Positions 52,997-62,419 of a stretch of DNA of 64,000 nt are shown here, piece after piece. Source of the DNA: Marivirga tractuosa DSM 4126 (GTDB lineage: Bacteria; Bacteroidota; Bacteroidia; Cytophagales; Cyclobacteriaceae). The stretch spans positions 1,736,001 through 1,800,000 of the forward strand of contig NC_014759.1 of assembly GCF_000183425.1 (NCBI RefSeq), read 5' to 3'. The position numbers were made by a program, and so were the translations under genes. Below the pieces are notes generated by a model. The model was not told the origin of the DNA and searched no databases. It saw only the letters and a list, made by a program, of their open reading frames with translations. How positions within the stretch are numbered: the stretch's first letter is position 1; each line of letters starts with the position of its first letter.

Positions 52997-54481
52997 TTAC
53001 TTACCGTAAAGTGCTTTACCAGCTTCATAATATTTATCGCCTTCTACCCAAAAAGGAGTTTCTGCATCATTTGCAATTAGTCGAGCCGATAAAACAAAAG
53101 CTCTAAAAAACTGCTCCATATAATCATAGTCTATGCTTTCAGGGTTATCTGATTGCTGATGGTAATATTTCCCAATTTCTGCATCAAATGCGGTGAATCC
53201 TAAACTAAAGGTTGGGGCAGGTATTCCCTTTTTGGCAAAATTCACATTATCACTTCTATCAAAAAGCCCTTGTTCACCAGCAGGATCATCAATCGCTTTC
53301 AGCCCAAAACTTTCTGAGGCCTTTTTCATATGCTTGCCTGCTGTAGTTCTTTCCAATCCAATAATAGTTGTTAAACTAGTATCATTATAACCTCCATTAT
53401 CACTGTTAAAGCAATATACCATTTGATCTAAAGGCAAAAGTGGATTTTCAACATAATATTTACTTCCCAATAGTCCTTTCTCTTCAGCTGTAAATAGAAT
53501 AAATAATGCAGAGCGCTTAGTTGGATTTTTAGCAATACTTTCCGCTGCGCTCATTACGGTTACTACACCCACTGCATTATCTCTAGCGCCATTGTAAATA
53601 GAGTCACCTTCTGCATTTGGTTTCCCTATTCCTAAGTGATCATAATGCGCAGAGTAAATAATAAATTCGTCTTTTAAATCAGGGTCCGTACCTTCTACCA
53701 TCCCCACCACATTTTTAGAAGGTATTGGCAACTGCATGGCTTCACCAATAGTAACTGCCATTTTTTGCTTCATTTTCAAATTAATACGTTTAGTCCAACT
53801 TCCATCGGGATCATTTACCCATAATTTGAAGAAACTATTCTGATTTTTTTCAGATGCAAAGCCTATAGAAGACCCTCTATTCATAAAACTCTGAAATGTT
53901 TTCCAATTGTCTGGGTTATCTTTATGTAATTCCACAAGCCCTACTGCACCTGCTTCTTTTGCTAAATTCGTTTTTTTGCCACTAGCTTGATACACAAACC
54001 TATAATCTTGATTATCCTTTTGCCCAGCAAAAACTACTACAACCTTACCTTCAATATCTGCATTATTAAAGTCTTCTTCAGTTCCGTAATTAAGAAAAAC
54101 AAAATCTGATTCAACATTCACTGCAGAACCTTCCAGTCTGAGAATGTCTTCAGCCCCCACTGCTTCTTTCCCGATTTTAATTCCATAAGCTTCAGGGGCA
54201 ATATTTTTCACTAATGGGACTTCCTGAAAATAACCATCAGTAGCTCCTTCAACAGGTGAAACACCATATCTTTGAAGGCTTGTAGCTAAATAACGAGCGG
54301 CTACGTCTATCCCGTGGGTTCCTGTCTCCCTGCCGGCTAATTCATCAGAAGCCAAGAAATAAATATGACCTTTAATCGTACTCTTTTTGATGGTATTTTC
54401 TACCAATTCGGCTTGATCTTGCGCAACAACCCAAAGGGAAGTCAGCATTAAAGCACTGATAATCCATAATTTTTTAGTCAT
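52997..54481 (-). CDS. Exported M28-family zinc aminopeptidase
   Basis: The 494-residue protein has a signal peptide (first 20 residues, ending VVAQ) and a PA-like inserted segment (about residues 105-210, with VVVFAGQKDNQDY). The M28 metal ligands are His in YSAHYDHLG, Asp in GARDNAVGV, Glu in TAEEKGLLGSKYY, Asp in CFNSDNGGYND and a C-terminal His (YHQQSDNPES). It should act as a di-zinc aminopeptidase on secreted or periplasmic peptides. It is followed by no coupled gene; the upstream BASS gene on the same strand is 18 bases away. Confidence 0.92.
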   Translation of the reverse strand: MTKKLWIISALMLTSLWVVAQDQAELVENTIKKSTIKGHIYFLASDELAGRETGTHGIDVAARYLATSLQRYGVSPVEGATDGYFQEVPLVKNIAPEAYGIKIGKEAVGAEDILRLEGSAVNVESDFVFLNYGTEEDFNNADIEGKVVVVFAGQKDNQDYRFVYQASGKKTNLAKEAGAVGLVELHKDNPDNWKTFQSFMNRGSSIGFASEKNQNSFFKLWVNDPDGSWTKRINLKMKQKMAVTIGEAMQLPIPSKNVVGMVEGTDPDLKDEFIIYSAHYDHLGIGKPNAEGDSIYNGARDNAVGVVTVMSAAESIAKNPTKRSALFILFTAEEKGLLGSKYYVENPLLPLDQMVYCFNSDNGGYNDTSLTTIIGLERTTAGKHMKKASESFGLKAIDDPAGEQGLFDRSDNVNFAKKGIPAPTFSLGFTAFDAEIGKYYHQQSDNPESIDYDYMEQFFRAFVLSARLIANDAETPFWVEGDKYYEAGKALYGK

Positions 54482-54499
54482 GTTCAGTAATTTTAGATT

Positions 54500-55396
54500 T
54501 TAAGATAAAGATAGTTCTTTTAAAGCCTCCTGCGAGTTTTGTTTTTTAGAAATCAGTATAACTACAGCAGCGGTCACAAACATCAATAAGCTGTAGATAG
54601 CGGCTGGCACTGCCATTTGAGTATTATTCAAAATAGCTGGACTTAAAGCTAATGCTATGGCTAAAGTTCCATTTTGAATACCGGTTTCAATTGCAATTGA
54701 GCTCCTTTGTCTTTTATTCAAGCCAAATAGTTTACCCAAAATAAAACCCATCAATAAAGCGGATATATTCAAAATAATTGCGGCTACTCCAGCTTGTTCA
54801 AAATACGGGATGATATTTTCTCTTTCCTTTAAAATAGCAGCCAGCAAAATCAAAACGAAGAAAAAAGTGGATATAATATTCATTGCCCTTTCAGACTTAA
54901 GGGCAAAATGTGGGCGCTTCTTCTTAATGATCATCCCAATTACAACTGGGAAAATGGTTACTAGAAAAATCTGAATGAAGGTTTTAAAGAAAGGTAGAGT
55001 GATCGCTTTTTCCCCAGTCATATAATGTGCTAATGCAATATTCAATAAAATTGGGATACTGAAATTAGTAATGATACTGCTGATAGCCGTTAAGCTAATT
55101 GACAAGGCTAAATCTGCTTTGGCTAAATGAGAAATTAAATTAGATGTTGCTCCACCAGGACAAAGCGCAATTAAAATCAAGCCTACAGCAAGTTCAGGAA
55201 TCGTAAAAAATAAAGCGGCTAAACCAAATCCAATCAATGGTAAAAGAATCAATTGACTAACTAAGCCTATTACAGCAGCTTTTGGGTATAAAGCGACTTT
55301 CTTAAAATCATTAAGGGTGAGGGTCATACCCATTCCCAACATGATGATTCCTAAAGCTAAAGGAAGAAATATGGCAGTTACAGCACTTTGTTCCAT
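54500..55396 (-). CDS. Bile acid:sodium symporter family (BASS) transporter
   Basis: The 298-residue protein has nine or ten hydrophobic segments. Family motifs are MLGMGMTLTLNDFKKVALYP (about residues 19-38), LCPGGATSNLISHLAKADLA (about 78-97), and the crossing motif IETGIQNGTLAIALAL (about 237-252). Bacterial homologues move organic anions with sodium; bile acids are not implied. It may be cotranscribed with the M28 peptidase 18 bases downstream. Confidence 0.92.
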   Translation of the reverse strand: MEQSAVTAIFLPLALGIIMLGMGMTLTLNDFKKVALYPKAAVIGLVSQLILLPLIGFGLAALFFTIPELAVGLILIALCPGGATSNLISHLAKADLALSISLTAISSIITNFSIPILLNIALAHYMTGEKAITLPFFKTFIQIFLVTIFPVVIGMIIKKKRPHFALKSERAMNIISTFFFVLILLAAILKERENIIPYFEQAGVAAIILNISALLMGFILGKLFGLNKRQRSSIAIETGIQNGTLAIALALSPAILNNTQMAVPAAIYSLLMFVTAAVVILISKKQNSQEALKELSLS

Positions 55397-55511
55397 GATG
55401 AATCGTTTTTTTTCATGTAAAATGCTGAATTATTTTCTTTTCTGCAATCAAGTACTGAAACTTTAATTCCAGTAAAACATTAGAGAGATGATTCTTCTTT
55501 ACAACTTCAGG

Positions 55512-56261
55512 TTAATTACAAGCTACAACAGCTGGCTTTTCTAAATCTGGAAGAAAATCAGTTTCAGAGGGATCTAGCAAGGTGAAGCCATATTTATCTT
55601 TTAAATGTTTTTGTAAATCTTCTAACTCCACACCTTCTAGGTCGAAGGTGTACTGGAATTCAGATTCTTTAGGGTAAACGATAAAATTCGCATTATATAC
55701 CTGGCTTAATGCTTTTGCTATTTGAGGTAACTTAGCACTTGAAAAGCTTAATTTTTTACTAATTGTATTGGTCTCTACTTTTGATGAGGAAATTCCTTTT
55801 TCCACTATAAGGTTCCTTTTTAATGCTTCTTGATTTGAAGCCATCAAACAGTAAGAATCAGCAGGAAACTCTCTTGAAACCTTAAAATTCATTTCTTTCT
55901 CCAATAACTTTAATAGCTCCTCTTTGCTTTGACTCAAATTAGCATCGCTTCTTAAATTTCTGTATTCTGCTGTTATGATCAAGCCCTTTTTGAAATTATC
56001 TTCCATAAAAATATCGGCTCTGTCAAGGTTTAGCAGGCCTGCCAAGACGTCTTCAACCTCACTGTTTACAAGTACAATTTCTAGTTCACTAAAACTTAAT
56101 TTCCTGTTTAAGGGATTAGTGTCATATTCATATTGCAGAGTTAGTGAATAATCATCCGTTTCAATAGAAGAATCCAGCTGTGAAGTGCAGTTGAACAGTG
56201 AAAAAGCGGTAATCAAGAAAATAAAATTCCACTTAAAAATAATATTCGATATTGATTTCAT
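55512..56261 (-). CDS. Putative lipoprotein with STN/secretin-N-like domain
   Basis: The ATG at 56261 is chosen because the longer frame starts with TTG. It begins with a hydrophobic signal ending near a Cys in SLFNC (residue 25), so it is probably lipid-anchored. The C-terminal part (about residues 170-235, LPQIAKALSQVYNANFIVYP, then LEGVELEDLQKHLKDKYGF) has the spacing of the short STN domain found in secretins and TonB-linked regulators. There is no neighbouring secretin or TonB receptor. The rest is unrecognised, with another beta-alpha unit near residues 110-150. Confidence 0.62.
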   Translation of the reverse strand: MKSISNIIFKWNFIFLITAFSLFNCTSQLDSSIETDDYSLTLQYEYDTNPLNRKLSFSELEIVLVNSEVEDVLAGLLNLDRADIFMEDNFKKGLIITAEYRNLRSDANLSQSKEELLKLLEKEMNFKVSREFPADSYCLMASNQEALKRNLIVEKGISSSKVETNTISKKLSFSSAKLPQIAKALSQVYNANFIVYPKESEFQYTFDLEGVELEDLQKHLKDKYGFTLLDPSETDFLPDLEKPAVVACN

Positions 56262-56346
56262 TGATAGTTTTTTAAGGAACAAACTAAATTAAAGTAGAGT
56301 ACAACATAGTATTAAGAATATACTTCTAAATATATTCATTTCATTT

Positions 56347-57384
56347 TCATATTTCCCGCTTCAAAACAGCTTTATTTATTTGTTTTATTAGAGCAGGGCC
56401 TTCATAGATAAAGCCAGAATATAGCTGCAATAAACTTGCCCCAGCCTCTAGTTTTTCTAGGGCATCTTCAGCTGACATAATTCCTCCAACTCCTATAATT
56501 GGAAAAGCCGCATTGGACTTATCATATAAATAACGAATTACTTCAGTGGCTCTTTTACCTAAAGGTTTTCCACTCAAACCACCATTACCAATTTTGTCAA
56601 TAGTTGATTTTGAAGTTCCCAAACCATCACGATTGATGGTGGTATTGGTGGCAATAACCCCATCAATTTTAGTTTTAGCTACGATTTCAATTATATCATC
56701 TAATTGCTGGTTAGTTAAATCAGGAGCAATTTTTAATAATATAGGCTTAGTCTTGATCTGCTTTTGGTTCAGATCCATTAAATGGTTCAACAACTGCATT
56801 AAGGGTTCTTTTTCCTGTAATTCACGTAAACCTGGGGTGTTAGGAGAACTCACATTCACTACAAAGTAGTCTACATAGGGATAAAGCTGCAGGAAGCATT
56901 TTTCATAATCATTAAATGCTTCTTCATTTGGCGTTATTTTATTTTTCCCAATATTTCCGCCTATTATGACATTACTTTTCCTGTTCTTCAATCTTTCAAT
57001 AGCCGCATCAATCCCTTGGTTATTAAATCCCATTCGATTTATGATTCCGTTATCTTCCTTTAATCTGAATAGTCTTGGCTTTGGATTGCCCGGCTGCGCT
57101 TTTGGCGTTATGGTTCCTATTTCAATAAAGCCAAATCCAAGAGAGGCTAGCTCATCTATTAATTTAGCATCTTTATCAAAACCTGCTGCTAAGCCTACTG
57201 GATTAGGAAATTTCAATCCAAACAATTCTCTTTCAAGTCTGGGAGAATTTATCTGAAACAAACTTTTATTGACAGATTTCACTCCAGGAATATTGAAGAA
57301 AAATTTAGTTAAAGAAAAAGTAAAATGGTGGGCTTTTTCAGCAGAAAGCTGGAATAATAAGGGTCTAATTATGGATTTATACAT
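56347..57384 (-). CDS. pyrD: Dihydroorotate dehydrogenase (quinone)
   Basis: The ATG at 57384 is preferred to the upstream in-frame TTG. The 345-residue class 2 enzyme has an N-terminal membrane-associated helix ([20 protein letters not shown]), the FMN barrel with [20 protein letters not shown] (about residues 59-78), and the catalytic Ser in [15 protein letters not shown] (about 174-188). [10 protein letters not shown] and [21 protein letters not shown] are also visible. It oxidises dihydroorotate to orotate with quinone in pyrimidine synthesis. Confidence 0.96.
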   Translation of the reverse strand: MYKSIIRPLLFQLSAEKAHHFTFSLTKFFFNIPGVKSVNKSLFQINSPRLERELFGLKFPNPVGLAAGFDKDAKLIDELASLGFGFIEIGTITPKAQPGNPKPRLFRLKEDNGIINRMGFNNQGIDAAIERLKNRKSNVIIGGNIGKNKITPNEEAFNDYEKCFLQLYPYVDYFVVNVSSPNTPGLRELQEKEPLMQLLNHLMDLNQKQIKTKPILLKIAPDLTNQQLDDIIEIVAKTKIDGVIATNTTINRDGLGTSKSTIDKIGNGGLSGKPLGKRATEVIRYLYDKSNAAFPIIGVGGIMSAEDALEKLEAGASLLQLYSGFIYEGPALIKQINKAVLKREI

Positions 57385-57498
57385 CAAATCAAAGTTCAGA
57401 AATTTGAAATTCTACTATGAAGCCCAAAGTTCTGACATAGAACTTATAAATCCTTGTATTTGATTGAAAATTAAATACCAATCAATTAAAAGAAGAAA

Positions 57499-57528
57499 TA
57501 AAGCTCCTTGAAACAAGTGGGAGCTTTA
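57499..57528 (-). terminator. Rho-independent terminator of the PUR-alpha-like gene
   Basis: A 9-bp perfect stem TAAAGCTCC with GGAGCTTTA is followed on the minus strand by a T-rich tail, 27 bases after the stop of the PUR-alpha-like gene. Confidence 0.8.
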
Positions 57529-57555
57529 CTATGTATGAAAATTTTTGGATTAGTA

Positions 57556-57858
57556 TTAATCCCAGCTTAAATCATCATCTTCATCTCTATCGAATTGAGT
57601 AAAGTCGAATTCTGGCATTAAATCAGTTTTGATATGCTCAACACTTTCATTCAATGCATTCACGAATTTGTTAAAATCTTCCTTATACAAGAATATTTTG
57701 TGTTTCTCAAAAGTAAAACCATCATCCTTAGGTTTTCTTTTGCTTTCAGTAATGGTTAAATAATAATCATTCGCCTTCGTTGTTCTTACATCAAAAAAAT
57801 AAGTTCTTTTTCCTGCTCTTACTCTCTTTGAAAATAATTCTTCCTGTTCTCTTTCCAT
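57556..57858 (-). CDS. PUR-alpha-like nucleic-acid-binding protein (DUF3276)
   Basis: The ATG at 57858 is chosen over a GTG four codons earlier. The 100-residue protein has the DUF3276/PUR pattern ELFSKRVRAGKRTYFFDVRT (about residues 7-26), YYLTITESKRK, and IFLYKEDFNKFVNALNESVE (about 55-74), with an acidic C-terminus (FDRDEDDDLSWD). PUR repeats bind purine-rich single-stranded DNA or RNA as dimers. The family is nearly universal in Bacteroidetes, but its role is unproven. Confidence 0.88.
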   Translation of the reverse strand: MEREQEELFSKRVRAGKRTYFFDVRTTKANDYYLTITESKRKPKDDGFTFEKHKIFLYKEDFNKFVNALNESVEHIKTDLMPEFDFTQFDRDEDDDLSWD

Positions 57859-57993
57859 AAACTCTTTCACTGCTCTTTCTAAATGTTGTTTTTTATTATT
57901 TGGCTTAAATATAGTATAAACCCTTACACTTTTGCAAATTGACCTTACTAAATTGCCAAAACATAACTTTAAATAAATAAGTATATAATATTA

Positions 57994-58899
57994 ATGGATA
58001 TATCGTTAGAAAATCTTCCTGAAATACCTTCTTTAGACTTATTGGCCAAACAGCTAGTAGAAGGCTTTATTACAGGGATGCACAAATCTCCCTTTCACGG
58101 TTTCTCTGTAGAATTTGCCGAACATAGATTATATAATACTGGAGAAAGCACTCGTCATATTGATTGGAAAGTTTATGCAAAGACGGACAGGCTTTACACG
58201 AAAAGATACGATGAAGAAACCAATTTAAGAGCTTATATTTTGTTGGATAATAGCTCTTCTATGTATTATCCTACGCAAAATAACGGAAAAATCAGGTTTA
58301 GCATTCTAGCAGCCTCTACCCTAGCTTATTTGTTGCAAAGACAAAGAGATGCAGTTGGATTGATTAGCTTTTCTGATAAAATTGATGTTTTCACAGAAGC
58401 CAAATCAACCAGAGCTCATCTTCAAAATATTTTTGTGCATCTACAACATATTTTACAACAAGATCAGCAGCACAAAAGCACTGAAATTAGTCAAAGTCTT
58501 CATGTAGTAGCCGAAAAAATCCATAAACGCTCATTAGTCATAATTTTTAGTGATTTAATGACAAAGCCCGAGCAATTGGAAGAATTTTTCAAATCTATTC
58601 AGCATATTAAACATCGCAAACATGAAGTTCTTTTCTTTCAAGTAAATGAACCATCAACTGAGCTTGATTTTGAATTAGAAGATCGCCCTTATGTCATAGA
58701 AGATTTGGAGAGCGGACAAAAAATGAAATTAAATCCTTCTCAAGTTAAAGAAACGTATCACAAAAAAGTGGATGAATATTATAAGCAAATTGCCTTGAAA
58801 TGTCATCAATACAAGGTAGATTTAACTAGAGTAGATATCAACGAAAATATTCAAAAAGTATTAGCTGAATTTTTGATCAAAAGAAATAAAATGAATTGA
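57994..58899 (+). CDS. DUF58 / von Willebrand A-like protein
   Basis: The 301-residue protein has the DUF58 signature GESTRHIDWKVYAKTDRLYT (about residues 51-70), then KRYDEETNLRAYILLDNSSS, which is both the DUF58 end and the start of a vWA fold with a MIDAS-like DNSSS. FSDLMTKPEQLEEF comes later. In many Bacteroidetes such proteins lie with MoxR ATPases and BatA/BatB, but here the gene stands alone. A scaffold or chaperone role is likely, the substrate unknown. Confidence 0.85.
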   Translation: MDISLENLPEIPSLDLLAKQLVEGFITGMHKSPFHGFSVEFAEHRLYNTGESTRHIDWKVYAKTDRLYTKRYDEETNLRAYILLDNSSSMYYPTQNNGKIRFSILAASTLAYLLQRQRDAVGLISFSDKIDVFTEAKSTRAHLQNIFVHLQHILQQDQQHKSTEISQSLHVVAEKIHKRSLVIIFSDLMTKPEQLEEFFKSIQHIKHRKHEVLFFQVNEPSTELDFELEDRPYVIEDLESGQKMKLNPSQVKETYHKKVDEYYKQIALKCHQYKVDLTRVDINENIQKVLAEFLIKRNKMN

Positions 58900-58906
58900 A
58901 TTGATT

Positions 58907-58945
58907 TGCTTTAATGTAAACTATTTGAGTTTAAAGCAGTTTTTC
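58907..58945 (+). terminator. Possible terminator after the DUF58 gene
   Basis: An 8-bp palindrome (TGCTTTAA with TTAAAGCA), a 16-base loop and GTTTTT follow the stop codon by 7 bases. Confidence 0.5.
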
Positions 58946-58974
58946 AAACCATTTACATTTATTAATATTACAGG

Positions 58975-59562
58975 ATGTTTACAGGAATTATAGAATCGTT
59001 AGGAGAAATTAAATCAGCCGAGAAAGAAGGTAGCAACTTAAAGTTGACCATCAAAAGCGACATCTCTAATGAATTGAAAATAGATCAAAGTATTTCTCAC
59101 AATGGGGTTTGTCTCACCGTCACAGAATTGCACCCAGATGCACACACCGTTGTAGCTGTTAACGAAACTTTGCAAAAATCATCTATAGGAAATTTGAAAG
59201 AAGATGATTTTGTGAATCTAGAACGTTGCATGGTAATGAACGGAAGGTTAGATGGCCATATAGTTCAAGGGCACGTAGATGGAAAAGGAAAATGTCTCAA
59301 CATAAAAGATGAAGATGGAAGCTGGATTTTTGAGTTTTCTTATGATTCAACTGAACATGTACTGGTTGAGAAAGGCTCTATCTGCATAAACGGTGTCAGT
59401 CTGACATGCTTCGATGTTTCAGATGAAAAATTCAGTGTTGCCATAATTCCCTATACTTTTGAGCACACAAACTTCAAAAAAATGAAAAAAAACGATGAAG
59501 TGAACTTAGAATTCGATATAATTGGGAAATATGTACATAAACTAATCAATAAAACTAACTAA
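58975..59562 (+). CDS. ribE: Riboflavin synthase alpha chain
   Basis: The 195-residue protein has the two lumazine-binding beta-barrel domains that occur in tandem: MFTGIIESLGEIKSAEK at the N-terminus, NGVCLTVTEL (about residues 43-52) and the second copy INGVSLTCFDV (about 141-151). NGRLDGHIVQGHVDGKG links the halves. It makes riboflavin from two lumazine molecules. No FMN riboswitch was seen upstream. It is followed by a LytTR regulator after 11 bases, so these may be cotranscribed. Confidence 0.94.
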   Translation: MFTGIIESLGEIKSAEKEGSNLKLTIKSDISNELKIDQSISHNGVCLTVTELHPDAHTVVAVNETLQKSSIGNLKEDDFVNLERCMVMNGRLDGHIVQGHVDGKGKCLNIKDEDGSWIFEFSYDSTEHVLVEKGSICINGVSLTCFDVSDEKFSVAIIPYTFEHTNFKKMKKNDEVNLEFDIIGKYVHKLINKTN

Positions 59563-59573
59563 CCAACTACACT

Positions 59574-60272
59574 ATGGCTTCAGAATTGAATTGCATGATA
59601 GTGGATGACGATCCAATATTCAGACAATATATTTCTAAACAGATCAAAGAAACTAATGGATTAAAATTAGTTACAGAGGCTGAAAATGCAGCAAAGGCAC
59701 TTGATTTATTAGAAGAGCATGAAGTTGACATTATTTTTCTTGATGTACAAATGCCTGAAATGTCGGGTATTGAATTGACACAAAGATTGAATAATGGATA
59801 TGAAGTAATCTTGGTCACAGCCAATGATAGCTATGCAGTAGATGCCTTTGAGCAAAAAGTAACTGATTATCTCGTCAAGCCATTTGAGTATGAAAGATTT
59901 GTTCAGGCTATTAATAAAGCTCAGAGAAATATTGAAGCATTCCGTAAAAAGAAGAACATCATAGAACATATTTTCATCAAAAGTGATGGAAAAATAGTCC
60001 ATTTGCGATTACAAGACATTCTTTTTGTGGAAGCCTTGGCAGATTATGTAGTTATTAATACAGAAGCTAAAAAATATATCGTTCATCATACGATGAAAGG
60101 TGTAGAGAAAAAATTACCTGTTCATCGGTTTGTTCGTGTACATCGCTCTTTTATAGTAAACATTGAAAAAATTGATTATATAGAAGATTTAACCGTACAT
60201 ATTAAAGTTAAATCAATTCCTATCGGGGCTTCTTACAAAGAAACATTATACAGTACTATGAATTTTCTCTAA
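59574..60272 (+). CDS. LytTR-family response regulator
   Basis: The 232-residue protein has a receiver domain with DDD (residues 11-13), phosphoacceptor D57 in IIFLDVQMPEMSG, Thr in LVTANDS and Lys in DYLVKPFEY. The C-terminal LytTR DNA-binding domain (about 130-230) has LRLQDILFVEALADYVVINT and RVHRSFIVNIEKIDYIEDLT. The sensor kinase is not adjacent, so its partner is an unlinked LytS-type or other kinase. The last 27 bases overlap the convergent PAP2 gene. Confidence 0.92.
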   Translation: MASELNCMIVDDDPIFRQYISKQIKETNGLKLVTEAENAAKALDLLEEHEVDIIFLDVQMPEMSGIELTQRLNNGYEVILVTANDSYAVDAFEQKVTDYLVKPFEYERFVQAINKAQRNIEAFRKKKNIIEHIFIKSDGKIVHLRLQDILFVEALADYVVINTEAKKYIVHHTMKGVEKKLPVHRFVRVHRSFIVNIEKIDYIEDLTVHIKVKSIPIGASYKETLYSTMNFL

Positions 60273-60821
60273 GTGATTAGGGAAAATTCTTTTATACAAA
60301 TGATAAGTAATTAAAGCTGCAATCACCCCTAAAATAGCTCCCATTATAATATCTCCTGGATAATGGACCCCTACATAAATTCTGGAGTAGGACACTACCA
60401 CTGCCCATCCAATCATCCATTTTGCATATACATTTCTATAAATAAAGAATAGGAAAAATGCTAAAGCAAATGTATTGGAGGCATGACTTGAGGCAAACCC
60501 ATATTGTCCACCACAGCCCTTGACCATATGCACCAAATCTTGAATTGCAGGTTCGTGACAAGGACGTAATCTTTCAAAAAATGGCTTGAAAAAACCTGAT
60601 GCTGCCTGATCAGCCAAGGTGATTAATAAAGCAAAAGCCAACATCATAGACCAACTTTGCCATTTTAATTTTCTAAAAACAAAAAATAAGATCACCGCAT
60701 AAAGTGGAAGCCATATATTTCTTCCGGTTATTGCTAACATAATAGGATCTAGCCAGTCGGCATAAAGTCCATTAAGCCAAAGGAAAAATTGCTGATCGAG
60801 TTCGATAAGGGATTCTAACAT
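60246..60821 (-). CDS. PAP2-superfamily membrane phosphatase
   Basis: The 191-residue protein has about five membrane segments and the three PAP2 motifs: KPFFERLRP (K-x6-RP, about residues 78-86), GFASSHASN (about 108-116) and SRIYVGVHYPGDIIMG (about 145-160). It should remove phosphate from a lipid such as phosphatidic acid, PGP or undecaprenyl diphosphate. The exact substrate cannot be read. It is convergent with and overlaps the LytTR gene by 27 bases. Confidence 0.92.
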   Translation of the reverse strand: MLESLIELDQQFFLWLNGLYADWLDPIMLAITGRNIWLPLYAVILFFVFRKLKWQSWSMMLAFALLITLADQAASGFFKPFFERLRPCHEPAIQDLVHMVKGCGGQYGFASSHASNTFALAFFLFFIYRNVYAKWMIGWAVVVSYSRIYVGVHYPGDIIMGAILGVIAALITYHLYKRIFPNHLEKIHSTV

Positions 60822-60875
60822 TCTTTTAGATTTTAGGAAAATTACTGCTAAACTTAGAAATGACCTAAAATGAAC

Positions 60876-61793
60876 TTACAGAATATTCACCCAGTCCACC
60901 TCTTTCTTCAATAAAGCTGCAGTTTCCTTTTCAAAATCCTTCTCTAATTGATAATCATAAGCCCAATTGGCTTGTGGTGGCATGCTCATTAAAATGGATT
61001 CTGTTCTTCCGTTGGTTTGTAAACCGAATTTCGTACCCCTATCCCAAACCAAATTGAATTCCACATATCTGCCTCTTCTCAGATATTGCCATTGTTTCTG
61101 TTCATCATTAAAACTTTTATCCTTATTGATTTCCATCAAATGGCTGTAAACAGGTGCAAATAAATTACCAATATCCTGCACAAAGGCAAAAATTTCTTCC
61201 TTACTGTGCTTTTCATTTTCAGACAAACGATCAAAGAAAATTCCTCCTACTCCACGGGTTTCATTTCGATGAGGAAGGTAAAAATAGTCATCTGCCCATT
61301 TCTTGAAGTTAGGATAATAGTCCATGTCATGCTTATCACAAACTTTTTTAATCTCCTTATGGAAATATTGCGCTTGTGATTTATCAATAATATGAGGAGT
61401 TAGGTCAATTCCTCCTCCAAACCAGTAAGTGCCATTGCTCAATTCGAAGTAACGAACATTCATATGGATAATAGGCACCATCGGGCTGAATGGGTGCATC
61501 ACTATGGAGACCCCTGTGGCAAAAAAGCTTAGGTCATCCGTATCACCTGCATCAATTTCCAATGTTTTCAAAAGCCCTTCAGGAGCAGGGCCTTCCACAG
61601 CAGAAAAGTTAACTCCAGCTTTTTCTAAAATATTTCCATTTTGCAGCAGACGAGACTTACCCCCACCACCTTTTTCATGTCTCCAATCATCAATTTCAAA
61701 TCTCCCTTTTCCATCAGTTGCTGAAATTTTATCGCAGATATCAGCTTGCAATTCTTGAAAAAAATGTCCTATGGATGCTTTGTCGGTATTCAT
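60876..61793 (-). CDS. hemF: Oxygen-dependent coproporphyrinogen III oxidase
   Basis: The 305-residue protein shows HemF motifs: GGGGKSRLLQNGNILEKAGV (about residues 42-61), HMNVRYFE, TYWFGGGIDLTP (about 122-133), GVGGIFFDRLSE (about 182-193) and the C-terminal GRYVEFNLVWDRGTKFGLQT (about 243-262). It converts coproporphyrinogen III to protoporphyrinogen IX with oxygen, indicating an aerobic haem pathway. It stands alone. Confidence 0.96.
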   Translation of the reverse strand: MNTDKASIGHFFQELQADICDKISATDGKGRFEIDDWRHEKGGGGKSRLLQNGNILEKAGVNFSAVEGPAPEGLLKTLEIDAGDTDDLSFFATGVSIVMHPFSPMVPIIHMNVRYFELSNGTYWFGGGIDLTPHIIDKSQAQYFHKEIKKVCDKHDMDYYPNFKKWADDYFYLPHRNETRGVGGIFFDRLSENEKHSKEEIFAFVQDIGNLFAPVYSHLMEINKDKSFNDEQKQWQYLRRGRYVEFNLVWDRGTKFGLQTNGRTESILMSMPPQANWAYDYQLEKDFEKETAALLKKEVDWVNIL

Positions 61794-61905
61794 TAAAAAA
61801 GGATTATATGGATTCTAAAATTAAATTGCACAAACATGTGTCATTTGCTACTTGTTTTCAATTCACTGCAAATGATTTCTCAAGTTATTGGCTAATAAAC
61901 TCTAT

Positions 61906-62388
61906 TTATAAAAATTCTGAGACCGTTTTCATTAATTCTTCAAGATACTTTTGATCGATTTCATCAAAAGTATTCAACTCATCACTATCAATATCCAAAA
62001 CCAATGCTACCTCATTATTTTTAAAAGCGGGCACCACTATTTCAGATTTTGAAGCCGAACTGCAGGCAATATGCCCTGGAAATGCTTCTACATCTGGCAC
62101 TACAATTGTTTTAGCATCAGCCCAAACTGATCCACATACGCCTTTTCCTTTTTGAATGCGAGTACAAGCTATTGGCCCTTGAAATGGCCCTAGCACTAAT
62201 TCTCCATTCTTAACTACATAAAAACCTATCCAGAAATAGCCAAAAGCTTCTTTCAATGCCGCTGTTACATTGGCTAAATTTGCCACTACATCTTCTTCAC
62301 CATCCACTAAAGCATTTATTTGTGGAATTAAGGCTTTGTATTTCTCTTCTTTGGATGCATTCACATCTATTAATAATGATTCTGACAT
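61906..62388 (-). CDS. GAF-domain free methionine-(R)-sulfoxide reductase
   Basis: This 160-residue single GAF domain has the fRMsr pattern: FGYFWIGFYVVKNGELVLGP (about residues 50-69) and the catalytic Cys set in CTRIQKGKGVCGSVWADAKT and HIACSSASKSEIVVP. All three conserved Cys are present. It reduces free Met-R-sulfoxide in the cytosol with thioredoxin as donor. It lies between hemF and ribD on the minus strand. Confidence 0.9.
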   Translation of the reverse strand: MSESLLIDVNASKEEKYKALIPQINALVDGEEDVVANLANVTAALKEAFGYFWIGFYVVKNGELVLGPFQGPIACTRIQKGKGVCGSVWADAKTIVVPDVEAFPGHIACSSASKSEIVVPAFKNNEVALVLDIDSDELNTFDEIDQKYLEELMKTVSEFL

Positions 62389-62419
62389 ATTTTGAGATTA
62401 TATGTTATTAGATTTAAGA

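Noticed and set aside
56546..56869. A 107-codon plus-strand frame antisense to pyrD
   Set aside because: pyrD on the other strand is unequivocal, and the antisense frame has no independent support.
58900..58974. FMN riboswitch upstream of ribE
   Set aside because: The gap is only 75 bases and contains a simple stem-loop with a T-run; none of the conserved RFN helices or loops is visible.
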